Positions 1-6,238 of a stretch of DNA of 6,568 bases are shown here, one piece after another. The notes under the pieces are model-generated. The model was not told where the DNA came from. It did not search any database and saw nothing but the letters and a program-made list of their open reading frames with translations. The position numbers and the translations under genes are program-made. The DNA is taken from assembly GCA_947483455.1 (NCBI GenBank), contig CANKNK010000099.1, positions 1 to 6,568 of the forward strand, given 5' to 3'. Every line of letters starts with the position of its first letter. Position 1 is the first letter of the stretch. Source of the DNA: Comamonadaceae bacterium. GTDB lineage: Bacteria > Pseudomonadota > Gammaproteobacteria > Burkholderiales > Burkholderiaceae_C.

Positions 1-380
1 CCTTCTTTGTGCAGTTTGGCCACCTCTACATGCACTTTGGTCACCAGCGGGCAGGTGGCGTCAAACACCTTAAAGCCGCGCGCTTGCGCCTCGTCCTGTA
101 TCGCTTTGCTCACCCCATGCGCAGAAAATACCAGCGTCGCGTCTGGCGGCACATCGGCCAGGTCTTCGATAAAGATAGCGCCCTTGGATTTGAGGTCGTT
201 CACCACAAAAGTGTTGTGCACGATTTCATGGCGCACATACATCGGCGCGCCAAATTTGGAGAGCGCGCGTTCCACAATTTCGATCGCCCTATCCACCCCG
301 GCGCAAAAGCCGCGCGGCTCGGCCAACAGGATTTCGCTGCCGTTCAAAATATCGCTGGACTTGTGGCCGTGAGGGTTCAT
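1..380 (-). CDS. ispH: 4-hydroxy-3-methylbut-2-enyl diphosphate reductase (IspH/LytB), N-terminal part
   Basis: This is the first 126 codons of IspH, cut by the left edge. IspH is the cytosolic 4Fe-4S enzyme of the last MEP-pathway step, reducing HMBPP to IPP and DMAPP. Reading the minus strand from the ATG at 380-378 shows [12 protein letters not shown] (cluster ligand Cys26), YVRHEIVHN (His55), FSAHGVS (His88) and [10 protein letters not shown] (second cluster ligand Cys110). These correspond to Cys12, His41, His74 and Cys96 of the E. coli enzyme with a constant 14-residue offset, so the N-terminus is about 14 residues longer than in E. coli. The third cluster cysteine lies beyond the window. 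The start codon overlaps the fkpB stop as ATGA, which fixes the start and points to translational coupling; no good Shine-Dalgarno sequence is visible. The identification is very secure, and no frameshift is seen in the visible part. Confidence 0.96.
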   Translation of the reverse strand, partial: MNPHGHKSSDILNGSEILLAEPRGFCAGVDRAIEIVERALSKFGAPMYVRHEIVHNTFVVNDLKSKGAIFIEDLADVPPDATLVFSAHGVSKAIQDEAQARGFKVFDATCPLVTKVHVEVAKLHKE

Positions 381-859
381 AAAACAGCAATCACTTTCAC
401 TTCAAAGCTGACGGCTTGACCGGCCAGCGGGTGGTTGAAATCGAACAATACCGCGGCATCGGCCTGTGCGTCCTGCGCCGCACCATCGCCCTTGACAGCC
501 ACCACCGCACCGGCATAGCTGCTCTGCCCGTTCGGCGTGGGGAATTGCACCACATCGCCCGGCGCATAGCGCTCCTGGGGGTCGCCCATCTCACGCAACA
601 GGCTGGCTGCCACCCACTGTTGCATGTCCGGATTGCGTGGGCCAAAGGCGACTCCGGCAGGCAGGTCAAAAGTGCGGTGCGCGCCCTCCTGTAGACCGAT
701 CAGGCAGCGCTCCACTTCGGGCGATAACTCGCCAGTGCCCAGGCTCAGGGTGGCCGGCTTACCCTCAAAGGTGTTGATCACATCGCCCGCCGGGCCGGCA
801 AGCCGGTAGTGCAGCGTTAAGAACGAAGCGGCTTGGATGCGGGGAAGGTCGAGGGTCAT
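377..859 (-). CDS. fkpB: FKBP-type peptidyl-prolyl cis-trans isomerase, SlpA/FkpB family
   Basis: A 160-residue FKBP-type prolyl isomerase of the SlpA class, expected to be cytosolic and to assist protein folding. No signal peptide or membrane segment is present. The FKBP core starts at about residue 12 ([10 protein letters not shown]). The family hallmark follows at about 43-60 ([14 protein letters not shown]), then an insert-in-flap chaperone domain at roughly 70-130. The diagnostic DFNHPLAGQ at 140-148 and the last core strand ([10 protein letters not shown]) close the protein. Length and layout match E. coli SlpA (about 149 residues). It sits directly upstream of ispH and shares four bases with it, the same fkpB-ispH pairing as in E. 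coli, so the two are probably one operon. The ATG at 859-857 has no clear Shine-Dalgarno sequence. radC lies divergently upstream. Confidence 0.93.
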   Translation of the reverse strand: MTLDLPRIQAASFLTLHYRLAGPAGDVINTFEGKPATLSLGTGELSPEVERCLIGLQEGAHRTFDLPAGVAFGPRNPDMQQWVAASLLREMGDPQERYAPGDVVQFPTPNGQSSYAGAVVAVKGDGAAQDAQADAAVLFDFNHPLAGQAVSFEVKVIAVL

Positions 860-967
860 AAGGCTATGGATAATCTGCTGCTATTGTATGGACACGGGGC
901 AGCGGCCAGGTACCGCAGCAACAGCGCCCCGGCCCGGTCATTCAACGCTGTCACGCCATCTGCCGCC
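860..967. promoter_or_regulatory. Divergent intergenic gap between fkpB and radC
   Basis: This 108-bp gap should carry the promoters of both the fkpB-ispH pair and radC. The AT-rich end next to fkpB (about 865-890) is the likeliest site. On the minus strand a TACAAT hexamer (888-883) matches the -10 consensus at five of six bases and would place a start about 17 nt before the fkpB ATG, but no convincing -35 lies at the right distance. On the plus strand GATAAT (869-874) is -10-like but also lacks a good -35. The radC frame stays open across the whole gap, so part of it could be coding if radC starts upstream. Role inferred from layout; the elements are weak. Confidence 0.35.
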
Positions 968-1681
968 ATGCCCCTGGACCACATGCCTGTGGACGCCCGT
1001 CCACGCGAAAAACTGCTGCAACGCGGGCCCGCTGCGCTCAGCGATACCGAACTCCTGGCCATCCTGCTGCGCACCGGCATACCCGGCAAAGACGTGCTGC
1101 AACTGGCGGACGAATTGCTGCGCACCCCGCACCGGGTGGCCGAGAGCGGCACGCAGGCCCTAGGCTTTGGCGGCATTGCTGGCTTGCTGCACACCGACCC
1201 CAAGGCATTGGCCCAGGTCAAAGGCCTGGGGCCGGCCAAGCGCGCAGAAATACTGGCGGTGCTAGAACTGGCACGCCGCGCCATGGCCCAGCGCCTGCAA
1301 GAGCGGGCGGTGCTGGACTCGCCGCAGGCGGTCAGGCAGTTTTTTCAGCTGCATCTGTCCGCCCTGCCCCATGAAGTGTTTGCGGTGATGTTTTTGGATG
1401 TGCAAAACCGCATGCTGGCGATGGAAGAAATGTTCAAGGGCACGGTCAGCCAAACCAGTGTGTATCCGCGCGAAGTGGTCGTGCGCGCTTTGCACCATCA
1501 GGCAAGCGCCGTGGTGCTGGCGCACAACCACCCCAGCGGCTCGGTGCAGCCATCGCGCGCTGACGAGGCGCTCACGCAAACCCTCAAATCCGCGCTGGCG
1601 CTGATTGATGTGCGCGTTTTGGACCACATCATCGTGGCGCAAGGCCAGTCTTTGTCTATGGCCGAGCAAGGTTTGGTGTAA
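968..1681 (+). CDS. radC: RadC family JAB/MPN-domain protein
   Basis: A 237-residue RadC-family protein. The N-terminus carries the family signature [20 protein letters not shown] at about 11-30. A helix-hairpin-helix-like segment follows ([20 protein letters not shown], about 82-101), then the C-terminal RadC/JAB domain at about 115-237. The JAMM metal-site residues are visible as His186-x-His188 in AHNHPSG, Ser196 and Asp199, with upstream acidic candidates at Glu153/Glu154. This is the metalloprotease-type fold, but the molecular role of RadC is unsettled: the old DNA-repair assignment in E. coli was withdrawn. I chose the ATG at 968 because it puts 10 residues before RPREK, as is usual. 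The frame continues upstream to an ATG at 866 and a TTG at 833, and a further ATG lies at 983. None has a good Shine-Dalgarno sequence. The Smr gene follows after 27 bp on the same strand. Confidence 0.93.
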   Translation: MPLDHMPVDARPREKLLQRGPAALSDTELLAILLRTGIPGKDVLQLADELLRTPHRVAESGTQALGFGGIAGLLHTDPKALAQVKGLGPAKRAEILAVLELARRAMAQRLQERAVLDSPQAVRQFFQLHLSALPHEVFAVMFLDVQNRMLAMEEMFKGTVSQTSVYPREVVVRALHHQASAVVLAHNHPSGSVQPSRADEALTQTLKSALALIDVRVLDHIIVAQGQSLSMAEQGLV

Positions 1682-1683
1682 GG

Positions 1684-1693
1684 CAGCTAGCTG
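1684..1693. repeat. Perfect 10-bp palindrome between radC and the Smr gene
   Basis: CAGCTAGCTG is its own reverse complement and sits three bases after the radC stop in the 27-bp gap before the Smr gene. It has no T-run behind it and would leave no proper loop as RNA, so it is not an intrinsic terminator. It could be a protein site or chance. Confidence 0.3.
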
Positions 1694-1708
1694 GCCCGAC
1701 CCGTCTGC

Positions 1709-2377
1709 ATGGACAATCGCCCCATGCCTGGCTTGCAAGACCTGAAACAAATCAAAGACCAACTGGCAGCGCAAGCGGCCAGGGAGAAAGCCGATCAAGC
1801 GGCACGCGCGCTGGTGGCCAAGCGGGCGGCGCAGGAGCGCAATTTGTTTGAAACCGCCGTGGGCAAAGTGCAACGCCTGCCGACGGTGGCGCGCGCCGAC
1901 CTCAAGCTACCGGCCCCACGGGCGACCGTGTTGCAGCACGAACTAGACGCGCAAGCCGCGCTGCAAGAATCGCTCAGCGACGAGTTCGACGTCAGCAGCT
2001 TGCTCGATACCGACCAGGACCTGAGCTTTCGCCGTCCCGGTGTAGGGGCCGACGTAGTGCAAAAACTGCGCAAGGGCCAATGGAGTATCCAGCGCCAAGT
2101 GGACTTACATGGCCTGCGCAGCGACGAGGCGCGTGAGGCTATGGGCCAGTTCATCCGCGATGCGCATAAGCAAGGCCTGCGCTGCGTGCGCGTGGTGCAC
2201 GGCAAAGGCCTGGGCTCGCCGGGCAAAGCACCGGTGCTCAAAGACAAGGTGCTGCGCTGGCTGGTGCAAAAGGCCGAAGTCATTGCCTTTGTGCAAGCCC
2301 CGCCCAACAAAGGCGGCGCTGGCGCGGTGTTGGTTTTGCTGGCGCCGGTGCGGGCGATTACGAGCCGTCCGGCTTGA
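1709..2377 (+). CDS. Smr-domain protein (SmrA/YdaL-like)
   Basis: A 222-residue protein with a C-terminal Smr (small MutS-related) domain. Smr domains bind nucleic acids and in several proteins act as endonucleases; stand-alone proteobacterial versions have been linked to DNA or ribosome/mRNA processing. I do not assign a substrate. The N-terminus (about 8-46) is charged, Ala/Gln-rich and probably coiled coil. A poorly conserved linker follows to about 115, with a segment LSFRRPGVG at 105-113 typical of this subgroup. The Smr core covers about 128-212: VDLHGL (131-136), VVHGKGLGSPG (162-172) and PNKGGAGAVLVLL (199-211), which include the conserved DLHG and HGxG motifs. The ATG at 1709 is the longest reasonable start; the ATG at 1724 (MPGLQDL) is an equally plausible alternative, and neither has a clear Shine-Dalgarno sequence. 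It probably shares a transcript with radC. Its last codons overlap the end of the convergent tctC-like gene by 20 bp. Confidence 0.9.
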   Translation: MDNRPMPGLQDLKQIKDQLAAQAAREKADQAARALVAKRAAQERNLFETAVGKVQRLPTVARADLKLPAPRATVLQHELDAQAALQESLSDEFDVSSLLDTDQDLSFRRPGVGADVVQKLRKGQWSIQRQVDLHGLRSDEAREAMGQFIRDAHKQGLRCVRVVHGKGLGSPGKAPVLKDKVLRWLVQKAEVIAFVQAPPNKGGAGAVLVLLAPVRAITSRPA

Positions 2378-3359
2378 TTTGGGCTCGCGCAATCACGGGC
2401 TTCCAGCGCGCTTGCTCTTGTTTGATGAAGGCCTCAAACTCGGCGCGGGTATCGCCTACCGCTAGCGCGGTGTCTTGGCTCAGTTTGTCCTGAACCAGTT
2501 TAGACCGCGTCGCCGCCATGGCCTCTTTCTCTAACCTGTCGATATTGGCTTTGGCCATTTTGCTGGGGGCCATCAAGCCGTACCACTGCGTCATTTCAAA
2601 GCCCTTATAGCCTTGCTCTGCCACGGTAGGCACGTCTGGTAGCTGGGGCAAACGCGCGCTGGTACCGGTCGCGATACAGCGCAGCTTGCCCGCTTTGATG
2701 AACTGCAGCAATGCGGGCGCGCCCACCGATGCCGCATCCAATCGCCCAGCCATCAAATCGGTCAGCATGGGGCCTGTGCCGCGATAGGGCACGTGCACCA
2801 TAAAGGTTTCGGTGACCAATTTGAGATATTCAAAGGCCAGGTGCCCTGCGCTACCGTTACCAGCAGAGCCGTAGTTGAGTTGACCGGGTTTGGATTTGGC
2901 GTAGGCCACTAATTCTTTGAGGTTTTTTACCGGCAAGTCCGGATGCACGACATACAGGCTAGGCACTTTGGCCACCAGCGTAATCGGCGTGAAATCTTTA
3001 ATGGGGTCGTAGGGTAACTTGGCAAAAATGTAAGGGTTGACCGCCAGCGTGCCGATATGGCCCAGGATCAGAGTGTGTTCATCGGTGGAATTGGCGACTT
3101 CTTGCATGGCAATATTGCCGGCGGCGCCAGGCTTGTTTTCTACGAATACGTTTTGACCAATCGTCTTGGCCATCTCACCGGCCAGCGCGCGGGCCACGAT
3201 TTCAGAACTGCCCCCAGGCGCAAAAGGCACTACCAGGCGCAGCGGCTTGTTAGGCCAGGTATCGGCCCCTACCCATCCGGGCGACAGGCAGAGGGCCGAT
3301 GCGGCTGAGCCCAGCAAGAGCTGGCGGCGTGTGATGCTGGGGGATTGAATAAGGTTCAT
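2358..3359 (-). CDS. Bug/TctC family tripartite tricarboxylate transporter substrate-binding protein
   Basis: A 333-residue periplasmic binding protein of the Bug (TctC) family, which usually captures carboxylates or other small organic acids. The N-terminus has a twin-arginine stretch followed by a hydrophobic run (TRRQLLLGSAASALCLSP, 10-27) and a likely cleavage site after GA at 31-32, suggesting Tat export. Mature-protein family features appear in order: WPNKPLRLVVPFAPGGSSE at about 35-53, VENKPGAAGNIA at 73-84, the ligand-loop segment NYGSAGNGSAGHLAFEYLK at 162-180, VPYRGTGPMLTDLMAGRLDA at 190-209, and LPDVPTVAEQG at 240-250. Length is normal. No TctA/TctB membrane subunits are in view, so it is an orphan binding protein here, as is common for Bug proteins in Burkholderiales. 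It lies 132 bp after tupA on the same strand. No Shine-Dalgarno sequence precedes the ATG, only an A-rich leader with seven consecutive A at 3377-3371. The ligand cannot be read from the sequence. Confidence 0.93.
   Translation of the reverse strand: MNLIQSPSITRRQLLLGSAASALCLSPGWVGADTWPNKPLRLVVPFAPGGSSEIVARALAGEMAKTIGQNVFVENKPGAAGNIAMQEVANSTDEHTLILGHIGTLAVNPYIFAKLPYDPIKDFTPITLVAKVPSLYVVHPDLPVKNLKELVAYAKSKPGQLNYGSAGNGSAGHLAFEYLKLVTETFMVHVPYRGTGPMLTDLMAGRLDAASVGAPALLQFIKAGKLRCIATGTSARLPQLPDVPTVAEQGYKGFEMTQWYGLMAPSKMAKANIDRLEKEAMAATRSKLVQDKLSQDTALAVGDTRAEFEAFIKQEQARWKPVIARAQIKPDGS
2361..2376. terminator. Hairpin in the overlap of two convergent genes, possible weak bidirectional terminator
   Basis: CGAGCC and GGCTTG (2361-2366 and 2371-2376) pair as a six-base stem, with one G-T wobble in the plus-strand RNA, around the loop GTCC. 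The hairpin lies inside the 20-bp stretch shared by the Smr gene and the tctC-like gene, between their two stop codons. On the plus strand ATTT follows, on the minus strand TAAT, so there is no real U-run on either side. The position fits a shared terminator, but thermodynamically it is weak and the call is inference. Confidence 0.35.
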
Positions 3360-3491
3360 AGGTTTGCGTGTTTTTTTGGGTTTTGATTTGCGCAGGAATT
3401 CTAAGGTGCAGCGGCACCCCAGCAGCTTTGGAAACTTGATGTTGTTTGCGCATACGCCAGCGTGGGCGCTGCCTGCAAGCGCACAAGACGT
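3360..3491. other. Intergenic gap between tupA and the tctC-like gene, with two overlapping inverted repeats
   Basis: This 132-bp gap holds no supportable gene. Close to the tupA stop, CAGCG/CGCTG (3458-3462 and 3467-3471, loop of four) and GCGCT/AGCGC (3466-3470 and 3478-3482, loop of seven) form two short stems that share bases 3467-3470 and so cannot form together. Neither is followed by a U-run on the minus strand, so they are weak candidates for termination or RNA-end protection of the tup message. Further on, a TAGAAT hexamer on the minus strand (3403-3398) resembles a -10 box and could start tctC transcription, but no -35 sits at the proper distance. Whether tctC is read from tup or from its own promoter is open. 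Confidence 0.35.
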
Positions 3492-4301
3492 CTATTTGCC
3501 CGCGTTCGGAAAAAACAATTGCTGACCATCAATCCGGTAGGCGGCGATTACGGCTTGGCCTGCGGGGGACAGCACCCAATCAACAAATTTTTGCGCATCC
3601 TGCGCCTTGACATGCGGATGCTTGGCCGGGTTCACTGCCAACACGCCGTATTGGTTGAACAAGCGCTGGTCGCCTTGCACCAGTACTTGTAAATCGGCCC
3701 GGTTCTTAAAGCTTAGCCAGGTGCCCCGGTCCGTCAGCACGTAGGCGCCGGTGGCCGCAGCCATATTGAGCGCCTGGCCCATGCCGCAGCCACACTCGCG
3801 GTAGCCGCTGCCTTTGGCTTCTGCGGCAGGCGACATTTTCCAAAAGCGCAGTTCGGCGGCATGCGTTCCACTTTTGTCACCGCGCGACACAAAGGCCGCG
3901 TTGCCCGCGGCGATTTTGGACAGGGCTTGCACAATGTCTGCGCCTTTGGTGTGCGCAGGGTCTGCGGCAGGTCCGACCAATACAAAGTCGTTGTACATGA
4001 CCGCATAGCGTTTGAGTGCAAAGCCTTCAGCGACAAATTTTTCCTCTGCAGCCTGGTCATGCACGAACAACACGTCGGCATCACCGCGTCGGCCCATGTC
4101 GATGGCCTGGCCGGTGCCTTGGGCCACGACTTTCACATCGACCCCCGTCGCTTTGGTGAAGGCCGGCAGTAAATGCGCGAACAAACCCGACTGTTCGGTG
4201 GAGGTGGTCGATGCCATCACGATAGCGGTTTGGGCGTGGACAAGCACCGGTAATACACACACAGCCAGCGTGAAGCCCCTTAGCCATACCCAATTTTTCA
4301 T
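3492..4301 (-). CDS. tupA: Tungstate ABC transporter, periplasmic substrate-binding protein
   Basis: A 269-residue oxyanion-binding protein of the TupA type, which captures tungstate (and less readily molybdate) in the periplasm and delivers it to TupB. A Sec signal peptide covers residues 1-23 (hydrophobic core GFTLAVCVLPVLV, likely cleavage after VHA). The mature part opens with IVMASTTSTEQSGLF, where STTS at 31-34 matches the TTTS anion motif of TupA proteins. VAQGTGQAIDMGRRGDADVLFVH (split here at about 59-70 and 70-81) and VSRGDKSGTH at 138-147 are further family motifs; the family usually shows SRGDDSGTH, here with Lys143. A CGCGMG segment holds two nearby cysteines (Cys170, Cys172). 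Its ATG overlaps the tupC stop as ATGA, and an AAGGGGAG Shine-Dalgarno sequence (4314-4307) lies five bases ahead, so it can also initiate on its own. Assignment to tungstate over molybdate is from family resemblance and gene order. Confidence 0.9.
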   Translation of the reverse strand: MKNWVWLRGFTLAVCVLPVLVHAQTAIVMASTTSTEQSGLFAHLLPAFTKATGVDVKVVAQGTGQAIDMGRRGDADVLFVHDQAAEEKFVAEGFALKRYAVMYNDFVLVGPAADPAHTKGADIVQALSKIAAGNAAFVSRGDKSGTHAAELRFWKMSPAAEAKGSGYRECGCGMGQALNMAAATGAYVLTDRGTWLSFKNRADLQVLVQGDQRLFNQYGVLAVNPAKHPHVKAQDAQKFVDWVLSPAGQAVIAAYRIDGQQLFFPNAGK

Positions 4302-5041
4302 GAAAGCTCCCCTTTGACAAATAAATAAGCGCTAGGACATTGCGCCTGCAATCCGGCTGCATCAAAAAAATCCTGGACAGGCAAATCCGCCAACAAGCGC
4401 CCGCGCTCGAGGTATAGCACCCGCGAGGCCAAGCGTTTGACCTGGCCCAGGTTGTGGCTGGCAAATACCAAGCTAGCCAGGGGGCGCGACTGGGCGAATG
4501 CCTGCAAGAGGCTTTCCACCTCGGCCTTGGCATGCGGATCCAAGCTAGCCGTGGGTTCATCCAATAACAACATCTGCGGCTCTAGGGCCCAGGCCTGCGC
4601 CATAGCGACGCGTTGCTGCTGTCCGCCGGACAAGGTATGCGCCTTGCGGGCGGCCAAATCCTGCAAGCCAAAACGCTGCAAGCTTGCCATGGCGCTTTGG
4701 CGCGCCTGCGGCCAGGGTGTGCCCCTTAACCAAAGCCCTAGCGCCAATTGACTATCGACACGCATACGCAACATATGGGGCCGCTGAAACAACATCGCCT
4801 GGCGCAATCCGCTTTGTAATTGCACATGCCCCGCGCCTGGGGCGAGCAAGCCATGCAACAGGCGCAGCAAGCTACTTTTACCCGCGCCATTGGCGCCAAC
4901 CACCGCCACGCGCTCACCAGCTGCGATGGACAAAGAGATGCCCTCTAAGGCGGCCATGGTGTTGGCCCGCCAGCGCCTAAGGCTGCGACCATCCGGGCCG
5001 AACTGCACACCCGCTTCCAAGGCCTGAACTTGTGCGTTCAC
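4298..5041 (-). CDS. tupC: Tungstate ABC transporter, ATP-binding protein
   Basis: A 247-residue ABC ATPase that would power tungstate import from the cytoplasmic face of TupB. All catalytic motifs are intact: Walker A GANGAGKSS at 49-57, Q-loop LFQRPHM around Gln86, signature LSGGQQQR at 137-144, Walker B MLLLDEP at 157-163, D-loop SLD at 166-168 and switch His196 in ASHN. There is no C-terminal TOBE/Mop oxyanion-sensing domain, unlike ModC. That and the short length fit TupC-type ATPases. The start is a GTG at 5041-5039 that overlaps the tupB stop as GTGA, with a GGTGG purine stretch a few bases ahead; the ATG at internal residue 29 would remove part of the first strand. The end overlaps the tupA start by four bases. 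Identity as an importer ATPase is certain; tungstate specificity follows from tupA and tupB. Confidence 0.91.
   Translation of the reverse strand: MNAQVQALEAGVQFGPDGRSLRRWRANTMAALEGISLSIAAGERVAVVGANGAGKSSLLRLLHGLLAPGAGHVQLQSGLRQAMLFQRPHMLRMRVDSQLALGLWLRGTPWPQARQSAMASLQRFGLQDLAARKAHTLSGGQQQRVAMAQAWALEPQMLLLDEPTASLDPHAKAEVESLLQAFAQSRPLASLVFASHNLGQVKRLASRVLYLERGRLLADLPVQDFFDAAGLQAQCPSAYLFVKGELS
4307..4314 (-). promoter_or_regulatory. Strong Shine-Dalgarno sequence of tupA
   Basis: AAGGGGAG on the minus strand ends five bases before the tupA ATG, inside the last codons of tupC. It is the clearest ribosome-binding site in the window and fits a need for more binding protein than ATPase or permease from one transcript. 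Confidence 0.65.
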
Positions 5042-5772
5042 AAGACCACCGCCCCAGAAGTGCCCAAGCGCAAACTGCCGCCCTGCCCCCAGCGCTGCAA
5101 TAGCGCCACCAATGCATTGAGCAACAGCACCACGAGCAACAAAGCAAAGCCCAGGGCTAAAGCCAAGGGCAAGTCGCCTTTAGAGGTTTCCAGGGCGATC
5201 GCGGTCGTCATGACCCGGGTAAAGCCTTCGATATTGCCACCCACCACCATCACCGCGCCGACTTCGGAAATGGCTCGGCCAAAGGCCGCCAGCAGCACCA
5301 CCAGCAAAGCATGGCGCTCGTCCCAGGCCAATAACACGCTGCGCATCCAGTGCCCAGCCCCCAGCGACTGCAGTTGCTCGCCGTGCGACTGTTCTGCGTC
5401 CTGCACCACCTGACGCGTTAAGGCGGTTGCCACGGGCAGTACCAGCACTGCCTGCGCCATTACCATGGCTTTGAAACTAAACAACCAGCCCAGGTACCCC
5501 AAGGGGCCAGAGCGTGACAGCAGCAAATACACCACCAAACCCACCACGACGGAGGGCACGGCCAGCGCCGTATTGAGTAGTGTCAAAACCACGCTGCGCC
5601 CCGCAAAGCGGGCTACGCCCAGCCAGGCGCCCAACACCAGGCCCAGGCTGCACGCCAGCAGGCATGCGCAAGCGCTCACCGACAGCGAGCGACCCACAAT
5701 CGCCAAAAAGCCCGGGTCCAGGCTCAGCAGCAAATGCAGGGCGGTCAAGGCGCTGTCGCTAAAAGTGTGCAT
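5038..5772 (-). CDS. tupB: Tungstate ABC transporter, permease protein
   Basis: A 244-residue inner-membrane permease of the ModB/TupB class, forming the channel for tungstate. Hydrophobic segments appear at about 32-54, 61-86, 102-120, 153-178 and 201-227, consistent with the usual five to six helices. The cytoplasmic coupling (EAA) loop lies at about 135-170, with SLGAGHWMRSVLLAW followed by LAAFGRAISEVGA, the contact for TupC. VVGGNIEGFTRVMTTAIALE at 176-195 is typical of TupB-like permeases. Its stop overlaps the GTG start of tupC, so B, C and A form a tightly coupled unit. The ATG at 5772-5770 has no Shine-Dalgarno sequence, and a possible extended -10 box lies just upstream, so the transcript may be nearly leaderless. 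The globin gene ends 49 bp upstream on the same strand. Confidence 0.91.
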   Translation of the reverse strand: MHTFSDSALTALHLLLSLDPGFLAIVGRSLSVSACACLLACSLGLVLGAWLGVARFAGRSVVLTLLNTALAVPSVVVGLVVYLLLSRSGPLGYLGWLFSFKAMVMAQAVLVLPVATALTRQVVQDAEQSHGEQLQSLGAGHWMRSVLLAWDERHALLVVLLAAFGRAISEVGAVMVVGGNIEGFTRVMTTAIALETSKGDLPLALALGFALLLVVLLLNALVALLQRWGQGGSLRLGTSGAVVL

Positions 5773-5782
5773 AGTGAAAAGG

Positions 5783-5791
5783 ATACTAGCA
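5783..5791 (-). promoter_or_regulatory. Possible extended -10 promoter of the tup operon
   Basis: On the minus strand TGC-TAGTAT fits the extended -10 pattern TGn-TATAAT, with two mismatches in the middle of the hexamer and the key first, second and last bases kept. The predicted start near 5776 would leave only about four bases before the tupB ATG, which matches the absence of a Shine-Dalgarno sequence. There is no -35 match around 5806-5811. I see no ModE-like palindrome in this 49-bp gap. Tentative. Confidence 0.35.
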
Positions 5792-5821
5792 CGCGGTGAC
5801 GGGGCATGCGCTGGAGCGCGC

Positions 5822-6229
5822 TTAGCGGTTGCGCATCCAGTCAGCCGTCTGGAAAAAAGAGTCGCGCAGACGCAGGCGCAAGGCTTCTGCCATGTCGACT
5901 TCGCCCATGGCCTGGTCCATGCACGCCAGCCATTGGTCGCGCTCTAGGATGCCGATGCTGTAGGGCATGTGCCGCATACGCAGACGCGGGTGGCCAAAGC
6001 GCTCGGTGTAATGTTGCGGACCGCCCAGCCAGCCGCACAAAAACCAAGTCAGCTTTTGCCGCGCCTGCGTCAAGTCCGACCCGTGTACCGCACGCAAAGC
6101 GGCATAGGCCGGGTCTAACTCCATCAAATCATAAAAGCGCTCTACCAGCGATTGCACCAGGGGCTCACCGCCCAGGGCTTCAAAAGCGGCGGCGCGCTGT
6201 GCCTGGGCTTGTGCATCGTCTTCGTCCAC
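5822..6229 (-). CDS. Group II truncated haemoglobin (TrHb2/GlbO type)
   Basis: A 135-residue cytosolic globin of the truncated group II class. It would bind haem and an O2 or NO ligand; the family is linked to O2 handling, NO detoxification or peroxide/redox chemistry, and the exact role here is unknown. Key features compared with M. tuberculosis GlbO: Tyr33 in ERFYDLM is the B10 tyrosine, FLCGWLGGPQHYTERFGHPR at 63-82 is the E-helix and EF loop, His87 in LRMRHMPYSI is the proximal F8 histidine, and Trp100 in RDQWLACM is the G8 tryptophan that marks group II. The residue around CD1 is not tyrosine (AVHGSD, 47-52), so the distal pocket differs somewhat from GlbO. The start is a GTG at 6229-6227, nine bases after the upstream permease stop, with only a weak purine stretch ahead. 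The permease and globin are probably one operon, and tupBCA may be read through from it. Confidence 0.92.
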   Translation of the reverse strand: MDEDDAQAQAQRAAAFEALGGEPLVQSLVERFYDLMELDPAYAALRAVHGSDLTQARQKLTWFLCGWLGGPQHYTERFGHPRLRMRHMPYSIGILERDQWLACMDQAMGEVDMAEALRLRLRDSFFQTADWMRNR

Positions 6230-6238
6230 GGTGCGCTT

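Noticed and set aside
7..419. Plus-strand open frames across ispH
   Set aside because: They lie antisense to a clear IspH sequence with its catalytic motifs; such shadows are expected in GC-rich genes.
1262..1873. A 203-residue minus-strand open frame opposite radC and the start of the Smr gene
   Set aside because: It is rich in His, Arg and Gln with no recognisable motif and covers two well-supported plus-strand genes, so it is an antisense shadow.
3371..3377. Run of seven T on the plus strand as a terminator tail
   Set aside because: No plus-strand gene ends nearby and no stable hairpin precedes it; on the minus strand it is an A-run in the leader of the tctC-like gene.
3250..3486. A 78-residue minus-strand frame covering most of the tupA-tctC gap
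   Set aside because: It overlaps the tctC-like gene start in another frame, has no ribosome-binding site and shows no known motif.
5804..5822. GC-rich short palindromes (GCATGC, AGCGCGCT) after the globin stop as a terminator or operator
   Set aside because: Stems of four bases with no T-run, and of a kind common by chance in this GC-rich sequence; no resemblance to a ModE-type site.
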